In this document: one piece after another, positions 7,566 through 12,757 of the stretch
How the letters are laid out: each line of letters begins with the position of its first letter
How positions within the stretch are numbered: the first letter of the stretch is position 1
Notes under the pieces: model-generated
The model's input: the letters and a program-made list of their open reading frames with translations, nothing else
What the model was told of the DNA's origin: nothing
Databases searched by the model: none
Assembly: GCA_017519965.1 (NCBI GenBank)
Contig: JAFWRK010000022.1
Span: 1-13,516 of the forward strand
Reading direction: 5' to 3'
DNA length: 13,516 nt
From: Bacilli bacterium
GTDB lineage: Bacteria > Bacillota_I > Bacilli_A > RF39 > UBA660
Position numbers and translations under genes: made by a program

Positions 7566-7570
7566 GGTGA
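7566..7570 (+). promoter_or_regulatory. Ribosome binding site that fixes a TTG start
   Basis: GGTGA ends 6 nt before the TTG at 7577. The same GGTGA box, 4 to 6 nt from the start, precedes the genes at 9208 and 9737, the leader ORF at 11191 and the - strand ORF starting at 9627. GGTGA is the 3' part of the full anti-SD complement AGGAGGTGA. The ATG at 7584 is out of frame. Confidence 0.7.
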
Positions 7571-7576
7571 TTAGAT

Positions 7577-8611
7577 TTGAATAATGGGGTTGAAAATCAA
7601 GAGACTACTGCACCACTAATTACAACAATAGATCCAACAGCAGTTCAAGTAACAGAACCAGTAACAGTTCCAGTAGTAGTTCCTAATACTATGCCAGTAG
7701 AAGCAAATGTAGAAGCTCCTACTTTTAATAGTGCTCCAACACCAGTATCACCAGAAGCAGTTAATAATACAATTAATAATATACCTGTACCACCAGTCGT
7801 TCCTGCAACTACTCCAGCAGTAATAGAAGAAACAGAAGAAGAAAGAGCTGCACGTAGAGCAAAAAGAAAAAAGAAATTTAAAGCAAGTGTAATATTCATA
7901 TTAGTAATAATTATTATTCTATTAGGAGCAGTACTATTCTTTATAAAAACTACATCAGATCGCAAAATAGAAGAATTAAAGTATACTTGTAGTCCAATAG
8001 GCGAGAAAAAAGAATCAACTAATATAGATGTTAATTCTACATTAGTACAAAGTCTTTATAGTAAAGTAGTAACATCAGTAAGAGAAGATTTAGCTCAACC
8101 AGAATTTAATGATACTATGAAAATATATCTAGCATATCGTCAAATACCAGAATATGATAAGTATGAAACTAATTGTACTGGTTTTGATAAATTAAAAATG
8201 GAGCCTTATAAATGTGAGAAATCATCAACATTTACACCAAAAGGATTCACAAGAAAGACACTAGAACTTAAATGGAAAGAACTATTTGGTGAAATGACTC
8301 CAATGCCAAAAATAAATATTAAACTTCAAAACGCTTGTGTTGGAGGATATGAATATATTCCAAATAGAGATGAATATGTTGAAGGTACTTGTAAAATGAA
8401 TACTTCAGGAGCTTATAAAGTAAGTAAAGAATTAATAGAAGCAAAATATTCAAATAATATGATTGTCTTAACAGAACAAGTAAATTATTCTGGACAAGAA
8501 AATATGGTTTTACCAGATTATTTAAAGAGTGGAAAATATTTCTATACTTTTAGATTAGATATGAATTATAACTATGTATTAGTAAGTAAGGAATATGAAC
8601 AAAAATACTAG
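7577..8611 (+). CDS. Single-pass membrane protein with Pro/Thr/Val-rich N-terminus and Cys-containing outer domain
   Basis: A 344-residue protein of unknown function. Residues 1 to about 85 are low-complexity, rich in Pro, Thr, Val and Ala, and probably disordered in the cytoplasm. Then come an acidic patch, a basic patch (RAARRAKRKKKFK) and one transmembrane helix (about 103-124). The outer part (125-344) has five cysteines at 138, 200, 213, 254 and 272, and a mixed alpha/beta pattern I do not recognise. The basic stretch just before the helix fits an N-in, C-out topology. The start is TTG, chosen because GGTGA lies 6 nt upstream and the next in-frame ATG is near codon 38, inside the low-complexity region. 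The MBL-fold hydrolase gene follows after 14 nt, so the two are co-transcribed, though one is at the membrane and the other cytosolic. Confidence 0.85.
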   Translation: MNNGVENQETTAPLITTIDPTAVQVTEPVTVPVVVPNTMPVEANVEAPTFNSAPTPVSPEAVNNTINNIPVPPVVPATTPAVIEETEEERAARRAKRKKKFKASVIFILVIIIILLGAVLFFIKTTSDRKIEELKYTCSPIGEKKESTNIDVNSTLVQSLYSKVVTSVREDLAQPEFNDTMKIYLAYRQIPEYDKYETNCTGFDKLKMEPYKCEKSSTFTPKGFTRKTLELKWKELFGEMTPMPKINIKLQNACVGGYEYIPNRDEYVEGTCKMNTSGAYKVSKELIEAKYSNNMIVLTEQVNYSGQENMVLPDYLKSGKYFYTFRLDMNYNYVLVSKEYEQKY

Positions 8612-8625
8612 AAAGAAGGAATAAT

Positions 8626-9150
8626 ATGGACATTAAATGTGTTGTAACTGGATATTTAGATGAAAATTGTTATGTTCTTATTAAAGATGGAAAATGTCTT
8701 ATAGTAGATCCAGGAGATGAATACTTAAAAATAAAAGAAGCTATTGGAGACAATCAAGTATTAGGAGTACTAATTACACATCAACATGCAGATCATATAG
8801 GAGCTCTTCGTAATTTTCTTACTAAAAGATCAATAAAAATATTTAAAAGTAGTAATATAGATGATGGAATGCACTTTGATATAGCAGATTTCCATTTCCA
8901 AGGATTTCATACTCCAGGACATTCAAAAGACTCAGTAACATTCTATTTTGAAGATGAAGAAGCAATGTTTGTTGGAGACTTTATCTTTAAAGAAAGTGTA
9001 GGACGTACTGATCTTCCAGGAGGAAGTCCTAATGAATTAAAAGAAAGCTTAAAATGGTTACTAACATATGATGATTCAATTATGTTATATCCAGGACATT
9101 ATGATGCAACTACAATAGGTCACGAAAGAAAAAACAATCCTTATATTTAA
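8626..9150 (+). CDS. Metallo-beta-lactamase-fold hydrolase, glyoxalase II-like
   Basis: A small cytosolic Zn-dependent MBL-fold hydrolase of the hydroxyacylglutathione-hydrolase-like group (YcbL/YqgX type). The metal ligands are complete: HQHADH (His52, His54, Asp56, His57), His99 in PGHSKDS, Asp118 in VGDFIF and His158 in PGHYDATT. The segment SVGRTDLPGG is characteristic of this group. At 174 residues it is somewhat shorter than the roughly 200-210 usual, but no core motif is missing, and it ends with the typical GHERKNNPY. Family members cleave thioesters such as lactoylglutathione or related acyl-thiols; the actual substrate here is unknown. The start ATG follows AAGGA. It lies 14 nt downstream of the single-pass membrane-protein gene, and its last codons form the 5' arm of the operon terminator. 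Confidence 0.92.
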   Translation: MDIKCVVTGYLDENCYVLIKDGKCLIVDPGDEYLKIKEAIGDNQVLGVLITHQHADHIGALRNFLTKRSIKIFKSSNIDDGMHFDIADFHFQGFHTPGHSKDSVTFYFEDEEAMFVGDFIFKESVGRTDLPGGSPNELKESLKWLLTYDDSIMLYPGHYDATTIGHERKNNPYI

Positions 9151-9167
9151 GAGATTGTCTTTTTTTA
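9128..9167 (+). terminator. Intrinsic terminator overlapping the end of the hydrolase gene
   Basis: ACAATC (9134-9139) pairs with GATTGT (9153-9158), and CTT/AAG inside pairs across a one-base bulge. The stem is flanked by an A-run (9128-9134) and seven T's (9160-9167). The stop codon lies in the hairpin. Confidence 0.8.
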
Positions 9168-9183
9168 TATTTTATGATATTAT
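9155..9183 (+). promoter_or_regulatory. Promoter of the 100-residue small gene, -35 inside the preceding terminator
   Basis: TTGTCT (9155-9160), a 17-nt spacer and TATTAT (9178-9183) with an upstream TG (9175-9176) giving extended -10 TGATATTAT. The -35 lies in the 3' arm of the hydrolase terminator, and the terminator T-run forms part of the spacer. Confidence 0.68.
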
Positions 9184-9207
9184 ATAGAGCCAACAAGGGG
9201 TGATACT

Positions 9208-9510
9208 ATGAAAGTTTGGACTAAAGTATCAATAAAAGATAAAAATCCTCAAGTAGAGAGAATTTCAAGATCTTTTCTAAATTATTTATATGGATATGGA
9301 CCAATACTAGATATTTGTAGAAAATATAATATTGCTCCAGAAGATAGATATATGTTAGAACAATATAGTGCAAACAGAATATCAGGATTATTACTATTAT
9401 TCTTATCAAAAGATTATCATCGTATAAATGATATAGCAAATAAATACGATTTAAATGCTGCAACACTAGTAGATATAGTTCCTGAAATAGAAGGATATGT
9501 AGAAAAATAA
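9208..9510 (+). CDS. Small hypothetical protein, 100 residues
   Basis: Not recognised. The predicted protein is mostly helical and soluble. It contains two similar helix-like segments, ILDICRKYNIAPEDRYML and INDIANKYDLNAATLVDI, each with an (I/L)-x-x-KY-(N/D)-(I/L) core. That pattern is vaguely like a helix-turn-helix but too weak to call DNA binding. A run of leucines (SGLLLLFLSKDY) is too short and isolated to be a membrane span. Evidence that it is real: GGTGA 4 nt before the ATG, a well-spaced promoter at 9155-9183, and a perfect hairpin with T-run right after the stop. Confidence 0.75.
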   Translation: MKVWTKVSIKDKNPQVERISRSFLNYLYGYGPILDICRKYNIAPEDRYMLEQYSANRISGLLLLFLSKDYHRINDIANKYDLNAATLVDIVPEIEGYVEK

Positions 9511-9542
9511 AAAATATAATGAATAATCATTATATTTTTTTT
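9511..9542 (+). terminator. Hairpin between convergent small genes, probably bidirectional
   Basis: A 12-bp perfect stem (9511-9522 with 9527-9538) has loop ATAA. On the + strand it is followed by T's to 9542. On the - strand it is followed by TTATTTTTCT. Almost all pairs are A-U, so it is thermodynamically modest. It can end both the 100-residue gene and the - strand microprotein. Confidence 0.7.
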
Positions 9543-9627
9543 AAATAAATACTAGCATTCCTATAAAACTAATAATTGTTGCTATAAGCATTACAATAGC
9601 GACTATTTTAATTAATTTATCACTCAT
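9541..9627 (-). CDS. Single-span membrane microprotein, 28 residues
   Basis: This short ORF on the reverse strand encodes MSDKLIKIV followed by a hydrophobic helix (IVAIVMLIATIISFIGMLV) that reaches almost to the C-terminus. The topology looks like a short cytoplasmic head with one membrane span. Support for expression: a GGTGA box (9633-9637, reverse strand) 5 nt before the ATG at 9627, the same arrangement used at 9737 and 11191; a well-formed promoter at 9653-9681; and a shared terminator hairpin immediately after the TAA stop. A second ATG directly upstream (9628-9630) could add one Met. It is divergent from the SpoIIM-like gene. Function unknown; other bacterial microproteins of this type often modulate membrane complexes, but nothing here identifies a partner. 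Confidence 0.62.
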   Translation of the reverse strand: MSDKLIKIVAIVMLIATIISFIGMLVFI

Positions 9628-9652
9628 CATAATCACCTACCTCATAGATAAT

Positions 9653-9681
9653 ATTATATAAAATTTGTAGCAATTTGTAAA
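9653..9681 (-). promoter_or_regulatory. Promoter of the - strand microprotein
   Basis: Read on the reverse strand: TTTACA (9681-9676), a 17-nt spacer, then TATAAT (9658-9653). The -10 is perfect and the -35 matches TTGACA at five of six positions, which is strong evidence that this strand is transcribed here. Confidence 0.68.
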
Positions 9682-9726
9682 TTTATATTAATCATTATTT
9701 TAACAAAATAATCATATGGTCTAATA

Positions 9727-9731
9727 GGTGA
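9727..9731 (+). promoter_or_regulatory. Ribosome binding site that decides the start at 9737
   Basis: GGTGA with a 5-nt spacer to ATG 9737. The in-frame GTG at 9728 lies inside this box, so it is part of the ribosome site rather than the start codon. Confidence 0.7.
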
Positions 9732-9736
9732 TTATT

Positions 9737-10300
9737 ATGATTAGATTCTTGAAAAGGTATAAAATATTTAGTTTATTAATTTTAATTACAATAATAAGTT
9801 TCTTAATAGGAATCTTTTTTTATGCAAAATTAGATATTAATAGTAGAGAAATAGTATTTCAAAATATTAATAATCTATTAAAGAGTAGAGTAGAAATAAA
9901 AGATTATTTAATAGAAAACTTAATACCTTTAATTATTATATGGATATTAGGTATATCAATAATAGGAATACTAATAGTACCATTAATCTACAGTTACTAT
10001 GTCTTTGTCTTTGCTTTTGACCTATGTGCAATGGTCTCTTATTTAGGAGTAAATTATCTCTTATCAATAATATTATATTTAATTCCTACAATAATATTAT
10101 TAGTAAGTTTATTCTTCTTATCATTTTACTCTATATGTTTTTCTACTTACATATTTAGATATATTTTTTTACATAAATCATTTACTTTTAGTAATATAAT
10201 TAAGAGATATTATTTAGTATTATTATTTACTTTTATTGGTTTTATTACCTCTACATTAGTAAAATATTTAATTACATATATTACACCTAAAATATTTTAA
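9737..10300 (+). CDS. SpoIIM-like integral membrane protein
   Basis: A 187-residue polytopic membrane protein with about five hydrophobic helices. The pattern resembles stage II sporulation protein M (SpoIIM, DUF95): an N-terminal helix ending in FLIGIFFYAKLD, an extracytoplasmic stretch, then LIIIWILGISIIGILIVPLI, a region near YLGVNYLLSIILYLIPTIIL, and a final helix. The WILGISIIG segment is the most family-like. In spore formers SpoIIM scaffolds the peptidoglycan hydrolases SpoIID and SpoIIP during engulfment; SpoIIM-domain proteins also occur in non-sporulating bacteria with unknown roles. No spoIID or spoIIP lies in the window. The start at ATG 9737 rather than GTG 9728 is fixed by the GGTGA box. 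No clear promoter was found just upstream. It could instead be an unrelated small membrane protein, since hydrophobic similarity is easily over-read. Confidence 0.72.
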   Translation: MIRFLKRYKIFSLLILITIISFLIGIFFYAKLDINSREIVFQNINNLLKSRVEIKDYLIENLIPLIIIWILGISIIGILIVPLIYSYYVFVFAFDLCAMVSYLGVNYLLSIILYLIPTIILLVSLFFLSFYSICFSTYIFRYIFLHKSFTFSNIIKRYYLVLLFTFIGFITSTLVKYLITYITPKIF

Positions 10301-10302
10301 CA

Positions 10303-10328
10303 AAGTGTCAATTTACACTTGCTTTTTT
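10303..10328 (+). terminator. Weak intrinsic terminator after the SpoIIM-like gene
   Basis: AAGTGT (10303-10308) pairs with ACACTT (10315-10320) around loop CAATTT, followed by GC and six T's (10323-10328). The stem is only 6 bp, so termination is likely incomplete. Confidence 0.55.
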
Positions 10329-10347
10329 ACATATTTATCCCTATAAT
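10319..10347 (+). promoter_or_regulatory. Promoter of the HTH protein gene, -35 inside the preceding terminator
   Basis: TTGCTT (10319-10324), a 17-nt spacer and TATAAT (10342-10347). The -35 overlaps the 3' foot of the terminator hairpin. The AGGAGG ribosome site follows at 10354-10359. Confidence 0.7.
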
Positions 10348-10368
10348 TATGTTAGGAGGGTAATTAAT

Positions 10369-11136
10369 ATGAAAGAATTAAATACGATTTTAACAGAATT
10401 AGGAATTAGTAAAGTTAGATTAGCAAAATATTTAGGTGTATCTCGTCAAATGCTTTATAATTATTTAGGTATTGATGATATTAGTAATTGGCCTAAAGAA
10501 AAAGCTGCTAAATTACTAAGTTTACTTAATATTGAAGATATAAATGGGTTAAAAGATTTAAAAATTACCGGTGAATATATAATTGAAGTAGAAAATAGAT
10601 TAAATGAAGGAGTTAAAGATTCTTCTAATAAAGAAGTAATTGCAGACTTAAAAGGATTTAATAAGAAAGAACAAGAATTATTATCAGATATTATTTCACT
10701 ATTAAAAGAGAAATTATCTAGTGATAAATCTAAAGATTCTTATAATGCTTTTGTATACTTATTCCATTTTATTCAATCTATGGAAACAAATGATGAATTA
10801 AAATATAATTTAGCTTATTTCTCTAAATCATTAGGATTTACTGATCCAATGGAATTTAACTTTAATAAAGATAAGCAATTTGTATTTGAAAGTATAATGT
10901 TTAGTGCAATGACTCTATATAATAATGGAGGAAGTTCTAAGAATAAATTAGGAGATGCTCATAAGAGATTTGTCCAAAGCATTGAACAAAAGAAAGAAGA
11001 AAAATTATCTCGTACGCAAGAGTTGAATACAGTTAAAATTCAAGCCTTAAAAGAATTAGGTTATATGGAAATTAACGAAGATAATGCAAAAGAAGTATTC
11101 GAGAAGATAGCAGAAATTCAGTCAAGAAAAGTTTAA
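10369..11136 (+). CDS. XRE/Cro-like helix-turn-helix protein with long uncharacterised C-terminus
   Basis: Residues about 5-55 form a phage-repressor-like HTH: LTELGISKVRLAKYLGVSRQ continues into MLYNYLGIDDISNWPKEKAA, with the recognition helix around VSRQMLYNYL. The remaining 200 residues are helical and charged, with no enzymatic motif I recognise; a middle block (YNAFVYLFHFIQSMETN, FTDPMEFNFNKDKQFVFES) may be a sensing or dimerisation domain, and the C-terminus (QSIEQKKEEKLSRTQEL onward) looks coiled-coil prone. It is probably a cytosolic DNA-binding regulator, but the target is unknown. It is transcribed alone from 10319-10347, with AGGAGG 9 nt before the ATG and a strong terminator overlapping its stop. 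The uracil operon lies immediately downstream, but adjacency alone does not show regulation. Confidence 0.82.
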   Translation: MKELNTILTELGISKVRLAKYLGVSRQMLYNYLGIDDISNWPKEKAAKLLSLLNIEDINGLKDLKITGEYIIEVENRLNEGVKDSSNKEVIADLKGFNKKEQELLSDIISLLKEKLSSDKSKDSYNAFVYLFHFIQSMETNDELKYNLAYFSKSLGFTDPMEFNFNKDKQFVFESIMFSAMTLYNNGGSSKNKLGDAHKRFVQSIEQKKEEKLSRTQELNTVKIQALKELGYMEINEDNAKEVFEKIAEIQSRKV

Positions 11137-11150
11137 TTTTCTTGACTTTT
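11120..11150 (+). terminator. Strong intrinsic terminator overlapping the HTH gene stop codon
   Basis: An 11-bp perfect stem, AGTCAAGAAAA (11120-11130) with TTTTCTTGACT (11137-11147), has a GTTTAA loop that contains the TAA stop. T's follow from 11147 to 11150, then ATTTT. Confidence 0.85.
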
Positions 11151-11168
11151 TATTTTAATTAGTTTAAT
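11142..11168 (+). promoter_or_regulatory. Promoter of the uracil-salvage operon
   Basis: TTGACT (11142-11147) matches the -35 consensus at five of six positions and lies in the 3' arm of the preceding terminator. The -10 is either TTTAAT (11163-11168, 15-nt spacer) or TAATCT (11165-11170, 17-nt spacer). Transcription would begin near 11175, just before the leader ribosome site. Confidence 0.55.
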
Positions 11169-11190
11169 CTTATAAAAGAAGGTGAAACGT

Positions 11191-11268
11191 ATGATAAAAA
11201 ACAGATGTACAAATAGACAAATTTTAAGCAACAAAACATCTATTTGTGTTTCTGTTTTTTCCTTTTAG
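11191..11268 (+). CDS. Leader peptide of the uracil-salvage operon, 25 residues
   Basis: A short ORF encoding MIKNRCTNRQILSNK followed by TSICVSVFSF and a TAG stop. The ribosome site AAGGTGA lies 5 nt upstream of the ATG, the same geometry as real genes nearby. The last codons (GTT TCT GTT TTT TCC TTT) are very U-rich in RNA. The ORF spans a long hairpin (11196-11260), and its stop codon overlaps the first two bases of the next terminator stem (11267-11299). A ribosome at the end of this ORF would cover the 5' arm of that terminator. This fits a regulatory leader rather than a functional peptide. The attenuation role is inferred; the ORF, ribosome site and hairpins are seen directly. Confidence 0.6.
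   Translation: MIKNRCTNRQILSNKTSICVSVFSF
11196..11260 (+). promoter_or_regulatory. Long hairpin within the leader ORF (possible pause or terminator hairpin)
   Basis: Positions 11196-11216 pair with 11240-11260: 20 of 21 positions pair, two as G-U, with one T-T mismatch (11206/11250). One further A-U pair (11217/11239) can close the 21-nt loop. The A-run on the 5' side and T-run on the 3' side resemble a terminator, and CCTTTT follows. Because it lies wholly inside the leader ORF, translation would melt it. Confidence 0.65.
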
Positions 11269-11299
11269 AAGAGCTATTATTTATAGTTCTTCTTTTTTT
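11267..11299 (+). terminator. Intrinsic terminator (attenuator) upstream of the uracil permease
   Basis: An 11-bp stem, AGAAGAGCTAT (11267-11277) with ATAGTTCTTCT (11283-11293), contains one G-U pair, has loop TATTT, and is followed by T's to 11299. It lies between the operon promoter and the permease, 36 nt before the permease ATG, so full-length transcription requires read-through. Confidence 0.78.
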
Positions 11300-11335
11300 A
11301 TGCAAAGTAACCTTTAAAAAGAAAGCGAGGAGTTT

Positions 11336-12757
11336 ATGAAAGAGTCAAAGATGACTTACGACATTGAGGACATGCCACCTCTTGGGAAAAGCATAATTTT
11401 GGCATTCCAGCATCTATTTGCCATGTTTGGAGCAACAATATTAGTTCCAATACTAGTAAATAATGCTGCAAAAGCTGAGGTATTAACAATACCAGTAGCA
11501 TTAGTAGCATCAGGTATAGGTACATTAATTTATATATTATGTACTAAAGCAAAATCTCCAGTATATTTGGGAAGTTCATTTGCCTTTATAGTACCTATTG
11601 CTGCAGCATATACTAAAGCTGGAATAGGGGGAGCAATGACAGGTATAATGGCAGTTGGTCTATTATACATAGCAGTTGCCATAATAATAAGACTAGTCGG
11701 AAAAGATTGGTTAGAAAAATTATTACCACCAGTAGTAATAGGACCAATGATTATGATTATTGGTTTAGGATTAGCACCAAATGCCATTGATCAAATAGGG
11801 CTAGCAAGTGCAGATGTATTTGAATGGAAAGTATTAGTTGTTGCTTTAGTATCTTTCCTAGTAACAGCATTTGTTATGACAAAAGCCAAAGGATTCTTTA
11901 AAATAATTCCATTCTTAATTGGAATTGTATCAGGTTATATAGTTGCATGTTGTTTAGGAATGGTAAATTTCAAACCAGTATTAGATGCAAAATTCTTTGA
12001 AATACCAAAATTTATATTACCATTTAAAGATTATAAAATAGAGTTTGCGGCTTTAGTTACAATTCTTCCAGTAGCACTAGTAACTCTATGTGAACACATT
12101 GGAGATCATACATCATTAAGTAATATTATTGGAAGAGATTTAATTAAAAATCCAGGACTTGATAGAACACTTCTAGGAGATGGACTTGCTACATTTGTTG
12201 CAGGTGCTTTAGGAGGTCCTGCAAATACAACTTATGGAGAAAATACATCAGTTGTAGGTATGACAAAAGTTGCATCAGTAAAAGTAATTGGATTAGCTGC
12301 AATATTTGTAATCATCATTGGATTCTTAGGTAAATTCACTGCATTAGTATCTACAATCCCTGAACCAGTATTAGGTGGTGTATCACTATTACTTTATGGA
12401 TTTATCGCTGTAAACGGTTTAAAAGTACTAATAAAGAATCAAGTAAACTTTGAAGAAAATAAAAATGTAGTAGTTGCTTCATCAATGCTAGTAATTGGTT
12501 TAGGAGGAGCTGCAATTAGTTTAATAACTAAAGATATGTCATTAACAATCTCAGGAATGTCTTTAGCAGCACTAGTAGGTATAATTCTAAATATAATTAT
12601 TAAATCAGAAGATGAAGAAATAGAAGCTATTCTAAGAGATCAAAACAAATATAATAGATTAAAAGAAGAAATAAAAAAAGAAGTATTACATGAATTAAAA
12701 AAGGATAATTTTAAGGAGAAAGTAAAAGAAAAAATAAAAAAGAAAGAGGCTAAATAA
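11336..12757 (+). CDS. uraA: Uracil permease (NCS2 family, UraA/PyrP type)
   Basis: A nucleobase:cation symporter-2 that imports uracil across the cytoplasmic membrane. Family features: LFAMFGATILVP near the N-terminus, PVYLGSSFAFI, the substrate-site segment LCEHIGDHTS (Glu253, His254), and GGPANTTYGENTSVVGMTKV with Glu302 in the signature loop, then EPVLGGVSLLLYGFIAVNGL. At 473 residues it exceeds E. coli UraA (429); the excess is a charged, Lys/Glu-rich cytoplasmic tail of about 50 residues (from about 420) that looks coiled-coil prone. The ATG at 11336 follows GAGGAG closely. It overlaps upp by one base (TAATG), so the two are translationally coupled, and the pairing with UPRT supports uracil as substrate. 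Upstream, a leader ORF and terminator suggest attenuation control. The name pyrP would be equally suitable. Confidence 0.95.
   Translation: MKESKMTYDIEDMPPLGKSIILAFQHLFAMFGATILVPILVNNAAKAEVLTIPVALVASGIGTLIYILCTKAKSPVYLGSSFAFIVPIAAAYTKAGIGGAMTGIMAVGLLYIAVAIIIRLVGKDWLEKLLPPVVIGPMIMIIGLGLAPNAIDQIGLASADVFEWKVLVVALVSFLVTAFVMTKAKGFFKIIPFLIGIVSGYIVACCLGMVNFKPVLDAKFFEIPKFILPFKDYKIEFAALVTILPVALVTLCEHIGDHTSLSNIIGRDLIKNPGLDRTLLGDGLATFVAGALGGPANTTYGENTSVVGMTKVASVKVIGLAAIFVIIIGFLGKFTALVSTIPEPVLGGVSLLLYGFIAVNGLKVLIKNQVNFEENKNVVVASSMLVIGLGGAAISLITKDMSLTISGMSLAALVGIILNIIIKSEDEEIEAILRDQNKYNRLKEEIKKEVLHELKKDNFKEKVKEKIKKKEAK

Noticed and set aside
9221..9466. Reverse-strand open frame of 81 codons rich in Leu, Ile and Tyr
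   Set aside because: It is antisense to the 100-residue gene, whose promoter, ribosome site and terminator are all present. Its composition is what an A/T-rich antisense frame gives, and no ribosome site was seen.
9728..9736. GTG at 9728 as the start of the SpoIIM-like gene
   Set aside because: The GTG is part of the GGTGA ribosome site; ATG 9737 has the proper 5-nt spacing.
11137..11335. PyrR-type or other known riboswitch upstream of the uracil permease
   Set aside because: I could not find the conserved PyrR-binding loop or a recognisable riboswitch core. The region is better explained by a leader ORF with two hairpins.
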